Source: Planctomycetota bacterium
GTDB lineage: Bacteria; Planctomycetota; UBA1135; GCA-002686595
Assembly: GCA_023150475.1 (NCBI GenBank)
Contig: JAKLKU010000016.1
Span: 62,001 to 126,000, forward strand
Length of the DNA stretch: 64,000 nt
Direction: 5' to 3'
Position 1 is the first letter of the stretch; every line of letters starts with the position of its first letter. The position numbers and the translations under genes are program-made. The notes below the pieces were generated by a model that did not search any database, had not been told where the DNA came from, and saw nothing but the letters and a program-made list of their open reading frames with translations. This document shows positions 20,572-29,098 of the stretch, one piece after another.

Positions 20572-23000
20572 TCGCCGTCGAACCGCAAGCTTCGTCGGGC
20601 GATCGACGCGCAGACGGGCGCAACGGGTCGCGCGCGAAGAACTGCCTGCACTGCGGTCTGCCGATCGCGCGCGGGCGTGCGCTCGACGAGTTCTGCTGCT
20701 CCGGCTGCAAGAACGTCCACGAACTCCTGAAGGCCGAAGGCCTCGAGCGGTTCTACGAGCTGCGTGGCGCGAGCGACGCACCGCCGCCCGAGCTGCGGCC
20801 GGACACGTACGCGTGGCTCGACCCGCTGCTCGCGAACGCGCGGATCGCCGAGAACGGCACGCAGCGGCTCGCGCTCGACGTCCAAGGCGTGCACTGCGCG
20901 GCGTGCGTGTGGTTGCTCCAAGAGCTCTGGGCGCGCGAGTCGGGCGCGATCGAACTGCGCGTCAACCCCGCGCTCGGTCGCGCGGAGTTCCTCTGGACGG
21001 CGAAGGACTTCGACCTGCGACGCTACCTGCGCACGGTCGAGCGCTTCGGCTATCGCTTCGGCCCCGCGAAGAAGCGCGACCTCGGCTCGACGCGTGGTCT
21101 CGTCGTGCGGCTCGGCGTGTGTGTCGCCGCGGCGCTCAACACGATGATCTTCAGCCTCTGCTACTACGTCGGCCTGACGCCGGCGGACGGAGCGCTGTAC
21201 GGCGTGCTCGGACGCTGGAGCTTCGCGCTCGCGACGATCGCCGTGATCTTCGGCGGCTCGCTCTTCTTCGCTGCCGCGTGGCGCGGTTTGCGTCGCGGCG
21301 TCGCGCACCTCGACTTGCCGATCGCGGTCGGTATCGCGCTCGGGTACGGCGGTTCGGTGTGGGCGTGGCTCGCCCGCGGACCGGAAGCCGCCTACTTCGA
21401 CACGATGACGATCTTCATCGCGTTGATGGTGCTCGGGCGTTGGCTGCAAGAGCGCGTGATCGAACGCAATCGGCTCTCGCTGCTCGCGAACGACGGCGTC
21501 GACGACCTCTACACGCGGCGGCGGCGCGGTGCGGAGCTCGAGACGATTCCGGCCGCGAAGATCGAGCCCGGCGACGAGCTCTGGATCCTCCCGGGCGACT
21601 TGGTGCCGGTCGAAGGCACCGTGCTCGGCGAACCGGCGACGATGAGCCTCGATTGGATCACCGGCGAGTCGCGGCCGAAACGTTTCGAGCCCGGCGAGAA
21701 CGTGCCCGCGGGCGCGTTCCAAGCCGGCACGAGCGCGACGCGTCTCGCCGCGGCCGAGGGTTTCAGCGCGTCGCGGCTGCACTCGTTGCTCGGCGCGGGC
21801 ACGAAGACGGCGCCCGGCGACGAACGCCAGGACCGCCAAGATCGATTCTGGAGCCGCTTCGCGACCGTGTACGTGTTCGCGGTGCTCGCGCTCGCGGGCC
21901 TCGGTTTCGTCTTCTGGTCGCACGAGAGCGTCGAACGCGGCATCGAAGTCGCGTTGTCGGTGCTCGTCGTGACGTGTCCGTGCGCGCTCGGCCTCGCGTT
22001 GCCGCTCGCGAACGAGCTCGTGCACATGGCGCTGCGTCGACGTGGCATCTTCCTGCGCGAAGCGAGCTTCCTGCGGCGCGTCCTGCGCGTGCGGCACGTG
22101 TTGTTCGACAAGACCGGCACGGTGACGCGAGGCACGCTCCGGTTGAGCGACGCGGCGCGAGATGATCTCGCGCGACTCGACGCAGCCGCTCGCGCCGTGC
22201 TCGTCCACGCGACCGCGCAGAGCCTGCACCCGACCAGCCGCTGCATCCATCGCGAACTCGCCGGCGACGGTCCGACCCGCCTCGTCGAAGGCCTCGAAGT
22301 GCACGAGATCGCCGGGCGGGGCCTCGAAGCGCGCGATGGCGTGCACGTCTGGCGCCTCGGCAACGCGGAGTTCACGCTGCCCGAGGAAACGCCGCAAGCT
22401 GGCACGTTCTTCACGCGTGACGGCGACGTGCTGGCGCGGCTCGACGTCGAGGAAGAGCTCAAGAGCGATGCACGGGAGGAAGTCGCGCGCCTCGAAGGCC
22501 GCGGACTGCGCGTTCACCTCTTGAGCGGCGATCGGCACGAACGCGTCGTCCGAGTCGCGACGGAGCTCGGCATCGAGCCCGAGCGCGTGCGCGCCGAGCT
22601 CGCGCCCGAGGACAAGGCCGGCTACATCCGCGCGCTCGACCTGCGCAACACGTGGATGATCGGCGACGGCATCAACGACGGCCTCGCGTTCGACGCCGCG
22701 TACTGTGCCGCGACGCCCGCGGTCGATCGGCCCAACTTGCCGTCGCGTGCGGACCTCTTCTATCTCGGCGACGGCATCGGTGCCGTGCGCACGACGCTCG
22801 GCTGGGCTCGCCGGCTCGCCTTGGTGTTGCGCGCGAACCTCGTGCTCGCGATCACGTACAACGTCGCGGTGGTCGGCTTCTGCCTCGCCGGCGAGATCGG
22901 CCCGATCGCGGCGGCCATCCTGATGCCGCTGTCGTCGATCGGGTTCTTGTCGCTCACGACGATTCGACTGACTCGGAGGACCGCCGCATGGACGTCCTGA
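20568..23000 (+). CDS. ccoI: Copper-transporting P-type ATPase for cbb3 oxidase assembly
   Basis: This protein exports copper to the periplasm for the CuB centre of cbb3 oxidase (810 residues). The N-terminus has the CcoI-type Cys domain (CLHCGLPI, then FCCSGCKNVHELL), followed by a heavy-metal-associated domain with GVHCAACVWLL near residue 110. The P1B ATPase core follows, with a TGES actuator loop, CPCALGLALP in the transport helix (about 470), DKTGT phosphorylation site (about 515), SLHPTSR in the nucleotide domain and GDGIND (about 700). The GTG start overlaps the previous stop. It runs 13 bases into ccoS. Confidence 0.93.
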   Translation: MIAVEPQASSGDRRADGRNGSRAKNCLHCGLPIARGRALDEFCCSGCKNVHELLKAEGLERFYELRGASDAPPPELRPDTYAWLDPLLANARIAENGTQRLALDVQGVHCAACVWLLQELWARESGAIELRVNPALGRAEFLWTAKDFDLRRYLRTVERFGYRFGPAKKRDLGSTRGLVVRLGVCVAAALNTMIFSLCYYVGLTPADGALYGVLGRWSFALATIAVIFGGSLFFAAAWRGLRRGVAHLDLPIAVGIALGYGGSVWAWLARGPEAAYFDTMTIFIALMVLGRWLQERVIERNRLSLLANDGVDDLYTRRRRGAELETIPAAKIEPGDELWILPGDLVPVEGTVLGEPATMSLDWITGESRPKRFEPGENVPAGAFQAGTSATRLAAAEGFSASRLHSLLGAGTKTAPGDERQDRQDRFWSRFATVYVFAVLALAGLGFVFWSHESVERGIEVALSVLVVTCPCALGLALPLANELVHMALRRRGIFLREASFLRRVLRVRHVLFDKTGTVTRGTLRLSDAARDDLARLDAAARAVLVHATAQSLHPTSRCIHRELAGDGPTRLVEGLEVHEIAGRGLEARDGVHVWRLGNAEFTLPEETPQAGTFFTRDGDVLARLDVEEELKSDAREEVARLEGRGLRVHLLSGDRHERVVRVATELGIEPERVRAELAPEDKAGYIRALDLRNTWMIGDGINDGLAFDAAYCAATPAVDRPNLPSRADLFYLGDGIGAVRTTLGWARRLALVLRANLVLAITYNVAVVGFCLAGEIGPIAAAILMPLSSIGFLSLTTIRLTRRTAAWTS

Positions 23001-23206
23001 TCCTGCTGGTCTTCGTGAGCATCGTGTTCGTCGCGGGCTCGCTCCTCCTGCTCTTCTTCTCGCTGCATCAGCGCGATTTCGAGCACGCCGAGCGGTTGTC
23101 CCTGCTGCCGCTCCTCGATTCGAACGGCGCCAAGCCCGCCGCCTCCGCAGACGCGGAAGGCATGCGAGCGAGCGTCGACACCGTTTCCGTCCCTTCGAAA
23201 CCCTGA
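22988..23206 (+). CDS. ccoS: cbb3 oxidase maturation protein CcoS
   Basis: A 72-residue protein with one N-terminal membrane helix (LILLVFVSIVFVAGSLLLLFF) followed by a short hydrophilic tail. The position immediately after ccoI with a 13-base overlap is the classic ccoIS arrangement. CcoS proteins are needed for cofactor insertion into CcoN. The tail (LHQRDFEHAERLSLLPL) fits, although the far C-terminus is unlike other members. Confidence 0.82.
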   Translation: MDVLILLVFVSIVFVAGSLLLLFFSLHQRDFEHAERLSLLPLLDSNGAKPAASADAEGMRASVDTVSVPSKP

Positions 23207-23219
23207 GCTCTTCACGGCC

Positions 23220-25577
23220 ATGAACTCTTCATCCACCGCCACGCGACACGTCGAGTACAACGACGCCGTCGTTCGGGCCTTCCTGCTCGCGTCGCTGATC
23301 TTCGGCGTCGTCGGGTTGCTGCTCGGCGTCATCGTCGCGACGCAGCTCTCGTTCTGGCAGGCCAACCTCGGCCTGCAATGGACGACGTTCGGACGGTTGC
23401 GGCCGTTGCACACGAACGCGGCGATCTTCGCGTTCGTCGGCAACATGATGTTCGCCGGCATCTACCACTCGATGCAGCGCCTCCTGCGCACGCGACTCGG
23501 GTCGGACGGCTTGAGCTGGGCGCACTTCATCGGGTGGCAGCTCATCATCGTCTGCGCCGCGGTGTCGTTGCCGCTCGGCCTCTCGCAAGGCAAGGAGTAC
23601 GCGGAGCTCATCTGGCCGATCGACGTGATGGTCGCGGTCGTGTGGGTGATCTTCGCGATCAACTTCTTCCTGACGATCGCGAAGCGCAACGAGAGGAACC
23701 TCTACGTCGCGATCTGGTTCTACATCGCGACGGTGGTGACCATCCCGGTCCTCTACATCGTCAACAACCTGCACATCCCGACGAGTCTGCTGCACAGCTA
23801 CCCGGTGTTCGGCGGCGTGCAGGACGCGCTCGTGCAGTGGTGGTACGGGCACAACGCGGTGGCGTTCTTCCTCACCACGCCGATCCTCGGGATCATGTAC
23901 TACTACCTGCCGAAGGCGGTCGGCCGGCCGGTGTACAGCTACCGACTCTCGGTGGTGCACTTCTGGTCGCTGGTGTTCCTCTACATCTGGGCCGGCCCGC
24001 ACCACTTGCTGAATTCGGCGTTGCCGGAATGGGCGCAGACGCTCGGCATGGTGTTCAGCGTGATGCTGTGGGCGCCGTCCTGGGGCGGGATGCTCAACGG
24101 GTTGCTCACGTTGCGCGGAGCGTGGCACACGCTGCGCACCGACCCGGTGGTCAAGTTCCTGATCGTCGGCGTGACCTTCTACGGCATGTCGACGTTCGAG
24201 GGACCGCTGCTCTCGATCAAGAGCGTCAACGCGCTCGGTCACTACACCGACTGGATCATCGGGCACGTCCACGGCGGCGCGCTCGGTTGGAACGCGGGCA
24301 TGGCGGCCGGGTTGTTCTACTGGCTCTTCCCGCGCATGTGGGGCACGAAGCTCTGGTCGACGAAACTCGCCGACGCGCACTTCTGGATGTCGACGTTCGG
24401 CATGTTGCTCTACATCGGCGCGATGTGGGTCGCCGGCGTCAACCAAGGCCTGTTCTTCCAGGCGCTCGATGCGGAAGGCTTCCTCAAGAACACCGACTTC
24501 GTCGAGGTCCTGAACGGCGGCAAGTTCCTCTACCTGATGCGCCTCGTCGGCGGTCTCGCGTTCTTCTCCGGCTACTTGCTGATGGTCGTCAACTTGGTGA
24601 TGACCGTGAAGTCGGGTCAAGCCGCCAAGGACGGCGTCGACGTCCCGGTGCGCGACGACTCGCCGGTCGTGCCGGTGATGTCGCTGATCTTCAGCGCGCC
24701 GGTGATGCTCTCGACCGTCGTGATCGTGGCGTCGATCGTGTTCGGCCTCGCCGGTCCGATCTCGAGCGCCGTGGTCGCCGCGATCGGTGCGCTGCTCGTG
24801 GTGGTGTGCATGCTGTACTACCGCCGCTACCAAGAGCAGAAGGTGCGTTGGCACGCGATGCTCGAAGGCCGCACGTTCCTCTTCACCGTGCTCGTCCTGA
24901 TCTCGATCCTGATCGGCGGTCTGATCCAGATCGTCCCGACGGTCGTGAACAAGGACTACGGCACGCAAGCGGCGTCCGCGGCGAAGCCCGAGATGGTCGC
25001 GACGCCGAGCAAGTACCTGCAGGTGCCGTACACGCCGCTCGAGCTCGAGGGCCGCGACATCTACGTCCGTGAAGGGTGCTACGTCTGCCACAGCCAGATG
25101 GTCCGTCCGTTCCGGCACGAGACCCTGCGCTACGGCGACTACTCGCGCGCCGAGTCGTACGTGTACGACCACCCGTACCAGTGGGGCTCGAAGCGCACGG
25201 GGCCGGACCTGCACCGGCTCGCCGGTCGTTACCCGAACCTGTGGCACTACCAGCACATGAAGGACCCGCGTTCGACGTCGCCGGGTTCGCTGATGCCGGT
25301 TTATGCGTGGCTGCACGAGCAGACCGTCGACTTCGCGCAGACGCCGAAGAAGCTCTCCGTGATGAAGACGCTCGGCGTGCCGTACGAGCAACAGACGATC
25401 GACGACGCTCGCACGCTCGCGCTCGCGCAAGCACAGACGATCGTCGACGACCTCAAGAAGACGGGCGGCGTCGACGTCGCGCCGGACAAGGAGATCGTCG
25501 CGTTGATCGCGTACCTCCAACAACTCGGCCTCTTGCACGAGCCGCCGCCGTTGGCGCAGGCCGTCGGAGGGAAGTGA
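23220..25577 (+). CDS. ccoNO: cbb3-type cytochrome c oxidase, fused subunits I and II (CcoN-CcoO)
   Basis: This is the catalytic subunit (about residues 1-540) fused to the monoheme cytochrome subunit (from about 545), 785 residues in all. CcoN keeps the expected ligands: His 64 (HTNAAIF) and His 351 for low-spin heme b, His 349 for high-spin heme b3, and His 211 (WYGHNAV), His 261 and His 262 (GPHHLL) for CuB, with MYYYLPK supplying the helix-VII Tyr. CcoO has CYVCHSQMVRPF (Cys 620 and 623) and a Met in SLMPVYAWL. This is the intact O2-reducing enzyme of the operon, typically of high O2 affinity. N-O fusions are known in several phyla. The next gene starts one base after its stop. Confidence 0.95.
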   Translation: MNSSSTATRHVEYNDAVVRAFLLASLIFGVVGLLLGVIVATQLSFWQANLGLQWTTFGRLRPLHTNAAIFAFVGNMMFAGIYHSMQRLLRTRLGSDGLSWAHFIGWQLIIVCAAVSLPLGLSQGKEYAELIWPIDVMVAVVWVIFAINFFLTIAKRNERNLYVAIWFYIATVVTIPVLYIVNNLHIPTSLLHSYPVFGGVQDALVQWWYGHNAVAFFLTTPILGIMYYYLPKAVGRPVYSYRLSVVHFWSLVFLYIWAGPHHLLNSALPEWAQTLGMVFSVMLWAPSWGGMLNGLLTLRGAWHTLRTDPVVKFLIVGVTFYGMSTFEGPLLSIKSVNALGHYTDWIIGHVHGGALGWNAGMAAGLFYWLFPRMWGTKLWSTKLADAHFWMSTFGMLLYIGAMWVAGVNQGLFFQALDAEGFLKNTDFVEVLNGGKFLYLMRLVGGLAFFSGYLLMVVNLVMTVKSGQAAKDGVDVPVRDDSPVVPVMSLIFSAPVMLSTVVIVASIVFGLAGPISSAVVAAIGALLVVVCMLYYRRYQEQKVRWHAMLEGRTFLFTVLVLISILIGGLIQIVPTVVNKDYGTQAASAAKPEMVATPSKYLQVPYTPLELEGRDIYVREGCYVCHSQMVRPFRHETLRYGDYSRAESYVYDHPYQWGSKRTGPDLHRLAGRYPNLWHYQHMKDPRSTSPGSLMPVYAWLHEQTVDFAQTPKKLSVMKTLGVPYEQQTIDDARTLALAQAQTIVDDLKKTGGVDVAPDKEIVALIAYLQQLGLLHEPPPLAQAVGGK

Positions 25578-25578
25578 C

Positions 25579-25779
25579 GTGTTCCAGGAGTTCTACAAGA
25601 CGAGCGAGTGGCTGACGCTGCCGCAGATCACGCTCATCTTCTTCTTCCTCTTCTTCCTCGCGGTGCTGGCTTGGGTCGTGTTCCGCATGCGCGACAAGCG
25701 CGAAGTCGACCGGCTCTCTTCACTGCCTTTCCAATCCGATCGCGAAGACGCCACGCATCAGGAGTCGATCCATGGTTGA
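25579..25779 (+). CDS. ccoQ: CcoQ-like small subunit of cbb3 oxidase
   Basis: A 66-residue protein with a GTG start and a single membrane helix (QITLIFFFLFFLAVLAWVVF) followed by a charged tail (MRDKREVDRLSSLPF). The place between ccoNO and ccoP and the one-helix topology identify it as CcoQ/FixQ. The tail SSLPF resembles the SLPL of the CcoS-like protein. Its end overlaps the ccoP start by 8 bases. Confidence 0.78.
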   Translation: MFQEFYKTSEWLTLPQITLIFFFLFFLAVLAWVVFRMRDKREVDRLSSLPFQSDREDATHQESIHG

Positions 25780-26422
25780 CCAACACGCAGACATCACGCT
25801 GGACCACAGCTTCGACGGCATCCAGGAGTACGACAACCGCCTGCCCAACTGGTGGCTGTTCACGCTCTACGGCGCAGTCGTCTTCTCGGTCGGCTATTGG
25901 CTCTTCTATCACACGTTCGGCGTGGGCTTCACGCAGGACGAGGCGTACGACCACGAAGTCGAGATCGCGGCGCAGCAGCAACTGCAGCGCGAGATGGGCA
26001 AGGAAGTGACCGACGACTCGCTGATCTTGATGACCAAGGTCCAAGCGCAAGTCGATGCCGGCGCGAAGATCTTCCAACAGAAGTGCGTGCAGTGTCACGG
26101 GCCGCAAGGCGGTGGTGACATCGGTCCGAACTTGACCGACGACTTCTGGCTGCACGGACCCGGTCCGCTGCAGGTCTACAACACCGTCATGAACGGCGTG
26201 CTCGACAAGGGCATGCAAGCGTGGAAGGACCAACTCGGTCCGGTGCGGGTGCGTCAGGTCGTCTCTTACGTACTCACTCGGAAGGGGTTGAACGTCCCGG
26301 GCAAGGCGCCACAAGGGAAGCCGACCGCAGAGTGGGAAAAGGCCGCCGCCGCGGCGAACCCGACTCCGCCCGCCGACGCGAAAGCGCCGACGGACGCGAA
26401 CGCGCCGAAGAGCGGAGGCTGA
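25772..26422 (+). CDS. ccoP: cbb3 oxidase subunit III (CcoP), monoheme form
   Basis: The protein begins with the CcoP anchor: EYDNRLPNWWLFTLYG and one helix (VVFSVGYWLFYHTFGVGF). It carries a single cytochrome c domain with CVQCHGPQGGGDIGPNL. Canonical CcoP has two CxxCH sites, but this 216-residue protein has only one, as in some other short CcoP proteins. The C-terminus is a low-complexity Pro/Ala tail. It probably receives electrons from the ACIII cytochrome domain or a soluble cytochrome. Confidence 0.92.
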   Translation: MVDQHADITLDHSFDGIQEYDNRLPNWWLFTLYGAVVFSVGYWLFYHTFGVGFTQDEAYDHEVEIAAQQQLQREMGKEVTDDSLILMTKVQAQVDAGAKIFQQKCVQCHGPQGGGDIGPNLTDDFWLHGPGPLQVYNTVMNGVLDKGMQAWKDQLGPVRVRQVVSYVLTRKGLNVPGKAPQGKPTAEWEKAAAAANPTPPADAKAPTDANAPKSGG

Positions 26423-26452
26423 TCCTCCGACGCTCGCGCCAGGACCGACGAC

Positions 26453-27850
26453 GTGACCACGAAGATCCAGAAGGGCATCCGGCGCAGGCCGGATCTAGAC
26501 ACCGTCTACACGATCAACGCGGACGGCTCGCGCAACATGCTGCAGCCGGCCGACGTCAAGGGACGCTGGCACACGCGGAAGAACGTGATCTTCGCGCTGT
26601 TGATCGCGTTCTATCTGATCGTGCCCTGGATCCGCATCGACGGCGCGCCGGCGTTGCGGCTCGACGTGCCGAATCGCACCGCGTACGTCGTCGGTCACAC
26701 GTTCACGCGCGAGGACTTCTACCTCGTCTTCTTCCTGATCACCGGCTTCGGCTTCGCGCTGTTCGCCGTCACGTCGCTGCTCGGCCGCGTGTGGTGCGGG
26801 TTCGCTTGTCCGCAGACGGTGTTCCTCGAAGGCGTCTATCGCCGGATCGAGCAGTGGATCGAAGGCGACCGCAACGCGCGGTTGAAGCGCAATCAAGGGC
26901 CGTGGACGTTCGACAAGATCTGGCGCAAGTCGGCGAAGCAGCTCGCGTTCGTCGTGGTGACGTTGGGCATCACGCACACGCTGCTCGCGTACTTCATGCC
27001 GGTCGAAGAGATGGTCCCGGCGATCCTGTCGGGCCCGTCGCAGCACTGGGTCGCCTTCTCGTGGACGATCGCGCTCTCCGCGGTGCTCTACTTCGACTAC
27101 GCGTGGTTCCGCGAGCAGTTCTGCATCATCATCTGCCCGTACGGTCGTTTGCAGTCGGCGTTGATCGACAACGACTCGGTCGTCATCGGTTACGACGAGA
27201 AGCGCGGCGAACCGCGTGGGCCGAAAGGCAAGGCCGACGGCGACTGCATCGACTGCCAGAGCTGCGTCAACGTCTGCCCGACCGGCATCGACATCCGCAA
27301 CGGCCTTCAGCTCGAGTGCATTGGCTGCACCAACTGCGTCGACGCCTGCGACTCGATCATGGAGCAGGTCGGCCGACCGAAGGGCCTGATCCGCTACGAC
27401 TCGCTGCGTGGATTCCACGGCGAAGGCCACCGCTGGTTGCGGCCGCGCGTGTTCCTGTACATCGGCCTCGCGCTGCTCGGCCTCACCGTCTTCGGCTTCA
27501 CGGCTTCGAAGCGCACTTCGTTCGAAGCCACTTCGCTGCGCGCGCGGGGAATGCCGTACACGCTCGAGACCGAGCGCATCCAGAACCTCTATTCGATCCA
27601 CCTCCAGAACAAGACCACGACGAAGGCCGAGTACAAGGTCGAGCCGTTCGCCGAGGCGGGCGCGCCGAGCGTCGAATGGCGCATCGCGGCGGACGTCGTC
27701 GAAGTCGAACCGCTCGGCGAAGCGACGATCTCGGTCTTCGCGTTCGTGCCGCGCGAGCAGTGGTCGAAACCGTTCCCCGTCGGCATCAAGGTCAGCGACC
27801 CGACGAAGCAGGAAACCCAGATCGTCGAGCTGACGTTCCAAGGACCGTGA
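26453..27850 (+). CDS. ccoG: cbb3 oxidase accessory protein CcoG, polyferredoxin-type
   Basis: CcoG is a membrane cupric reductase/assembly factor for cbb3 oxidase (465 residues, GTG start). Features are helices near 45-62 and 85-110, the motif VWCGFACPQTVFLEG, CIIICPYGRLQSAL, then two cubane-binding sets CIDCQSCVNVCPTG and CIGCTNCVDACD. A further helix and a C-terminal immunoglobulin-like FixG domain follow (TTKAEYKVEPF, VREQWSKPF-like ending). Length and motif order agree with family members. It lies 30 bases after ccoP. Confidence 0.94.
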   Translation: MTTKIQKGIRRRPDLDTVYTINADGSRNMLQPADVKGRWHTRKNVIFALLIAFYLIVPWIRIDGAPALRLDVPNRTAYVVGHTFTREDFYLVFFLITGFGFALFAVTSLLGRVWCGFACPQTVFLEGVYRRIEQWIEGDRNARLKRNQGPWTFDKIWRKSAKQLAFVVVTLGITHTLLAYFMPVEEMVPAILSGPSQHWVAFSWTIALSAVLYFDYAWFREQFCIIICPYGRLQSALIDNDSVVIGYDEKRGEPRGPKGKADGDCIDCQSCVNVCPTGIDIRNGLQLECIGCTNCVDACDSIMEQVGRPKGLIRYDSLRGFHGEGHRWLRPRVFLYIGLALLGLTVFGFTASKRTSFEATSLRARGMPYTLETERIQNLYSIHLQNKTTTKAEYKVEPFAEAGAPSVEWRIAADVVEVEPLGEATISVFAFVPREQWSKPFPVGIKVSDPTKQETQIVELTFQGP

Positions 27851-27852
27851 CC

Positions 27853-27981
27853 ATGCGCGAGCTCTTCCATCGTCGTCCCTGGCTCTGGATCGTGCTGCTG
27901 CTCGGCGTGATGGTGGTCACGAACATCGTGTTCCTGGTGATCGCGCTGAGCCACTCTCCGATCTCCGTCAAAGTCGGCTGA
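27853..27981 (+). CDS. Minimal CcoH/FixH-like single-helix protein
   Basis: A 42-residue ORF follows ccoG by two bases in the place where ccoH/fixH normally lies. It reads MRELFHRRPWLW, one membrane helix (IVLLLGVMVVTNIVFLVIAL) and SHSPISVKVG. FixH proteins begin with a similar RPWPW-helix segment but continue with ~100 more periplasmic residues, absent here. It is either a reduced form that keeps only the anchor or a truncated remnant. The ORF is too short for coding statistics; support comes from position and the N-terminal resemblance. Confidence 0.6.
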   Translation: MRELFHRRPWLWIVLLLGVMVVTNIVFLVIALSHSPISVKVG

Positions 27982-28083
27982 CGCGCTGCGCGACCGAGTC
28001 GCGTCGAGGCCGGCGACCGAGGCTTCGTCGTCTGCGTGGGCTCCCAGGCGACGCACGGTGCGCGCCGGACTTGGACATTCTCG

Positions 28084-29097
28084 TCAGCGTCGCGTGGCGT
28101 CGACTCGCGAGCTCGTCTCGGGGTGGGTCGACAGGATCTCCGGGATCCCCGACGAGCCTGTCTCTGCTTCGATGCGCACGAGCACGTCACCGAGCGCTCG
28201 GCGTGGCACCCCGATCCGCTCGAGCGCGTCGAGCGCGAACGCGTCGGCCTCGCGCTCTTCGGCCCGCGAGTAGCCGGCCTGCAGGAGCACCGCGGGCAGT
28301 CCGGTGCCCACGGACGCGACCGTCGAGACGTCGGATGTCAGCAGCAACGACAGCAAGGCGACGATCGACCCCTCGAGCAATCGCCGCATGCCGTGGTGTC
28401 GTTCGAGGTGACCGAATTCGTGCAGGAAGACCGCCACGAGCTCGTCGTCGTGCGCGACGAGGTGAGCGAGTTCGTCGGTCATCACGACGATCCCGCCCGG
28501 CAGGGCGAACGCGTTGGCTCGCAAGGGTCCGCCGGCGCGCCGTTCCAAGCGGAGCCCGGTGAGGTCGGGCACGGCCGTTCGCGCTCGTTCGAACGCGGCT
28601 TCGACGGCGCTCCGCCGATCGTCGCTGAGTTGAGAAGGATCGAGCCAACCGTCGATCCATTGGAGACCTTGCGCGCCGATCGCGCGTTCGACGTCCGGCG
28701 GGACCAGGACCGCGGCGCGAGCCGCGAGCGCCGGCACTCCGTACTTCACGAAGAGCCAAGTGACGACGACGAGCGACAGGACACAGAGCGCCGCCCAGCG
28801 TCCGCTCCGTTCGAGTCGCTGGATCCAACGTGTGGTCGGGCTCGAATCGAGTGCGGCGAGCAGGCGTTCCGCGTCCGGTCCGGCCTCGAAAGCGAGCGAA
28901 GCGCCCCGCTCGAGCTCCACGGACCACGTCGACCGGCCGACGCGCGCGCCGACTCGGAGCGCGGCCCGGGGGACGTCGAACGCAAAACCATCTCCGCGGA
29001 TCGCGAGTGCGCCCTGCTCCGCGAGCGTCACGTCGACGGCCGTCGAACGCGAGTTCCGGCCGTCGAAGTACTGGGCTCGCGCGGACGGAGCATTCAT
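28084..29097 (-). CDS. M48-family membrane metalloprotease
   Basis: A 337-residue zinc protease with catalytic HEFGH at residues 226-230 and the downstream EADAFALD that supplies the third ligand. One membrane helix lies around 101-117 (WAALCVLSLVVVTWLFV), with a second hydrophobic stretch after the active site. The ~95 N-terminal residues are hydrophilic. The start at 29097 is one base after the stop of the DUF898 gene. The YjgN-M48 pairing occurs widely and its substrate is unknown. The gene faces the respiratory operon convergently. Confidence 0.88.
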   Translation of the reverse strand: MNAPSARAQYFDGRNSRSTAVDVTLAEQGALAIRGDGFAFDVPRAALRVGARVGRSTWSVELERGASLAFEAGPDAERLLAALDSSPTTRWIQRLERSGRWAALCVLSLVVVTWLFVKYGVPALAARAAVLVPPDVERAIGAQGLQWIDGWLDPSQLSDDRRSAVEAAFERARTAVPDLTGLRLERRAGGPLRANAFALPGGIVVMTDELAHLVAHDDELVAVFLHEFGHLERHHGMRRLLEGSIVALLSLLLTSDVSTVASVGTGLPAVLLQAGYSRAEEREADAFALDALERIGVPRRALGDVLVRIEAETGSSGIPEILSTHPETSSRVDATRR

Positions 29098-29098
29098 C

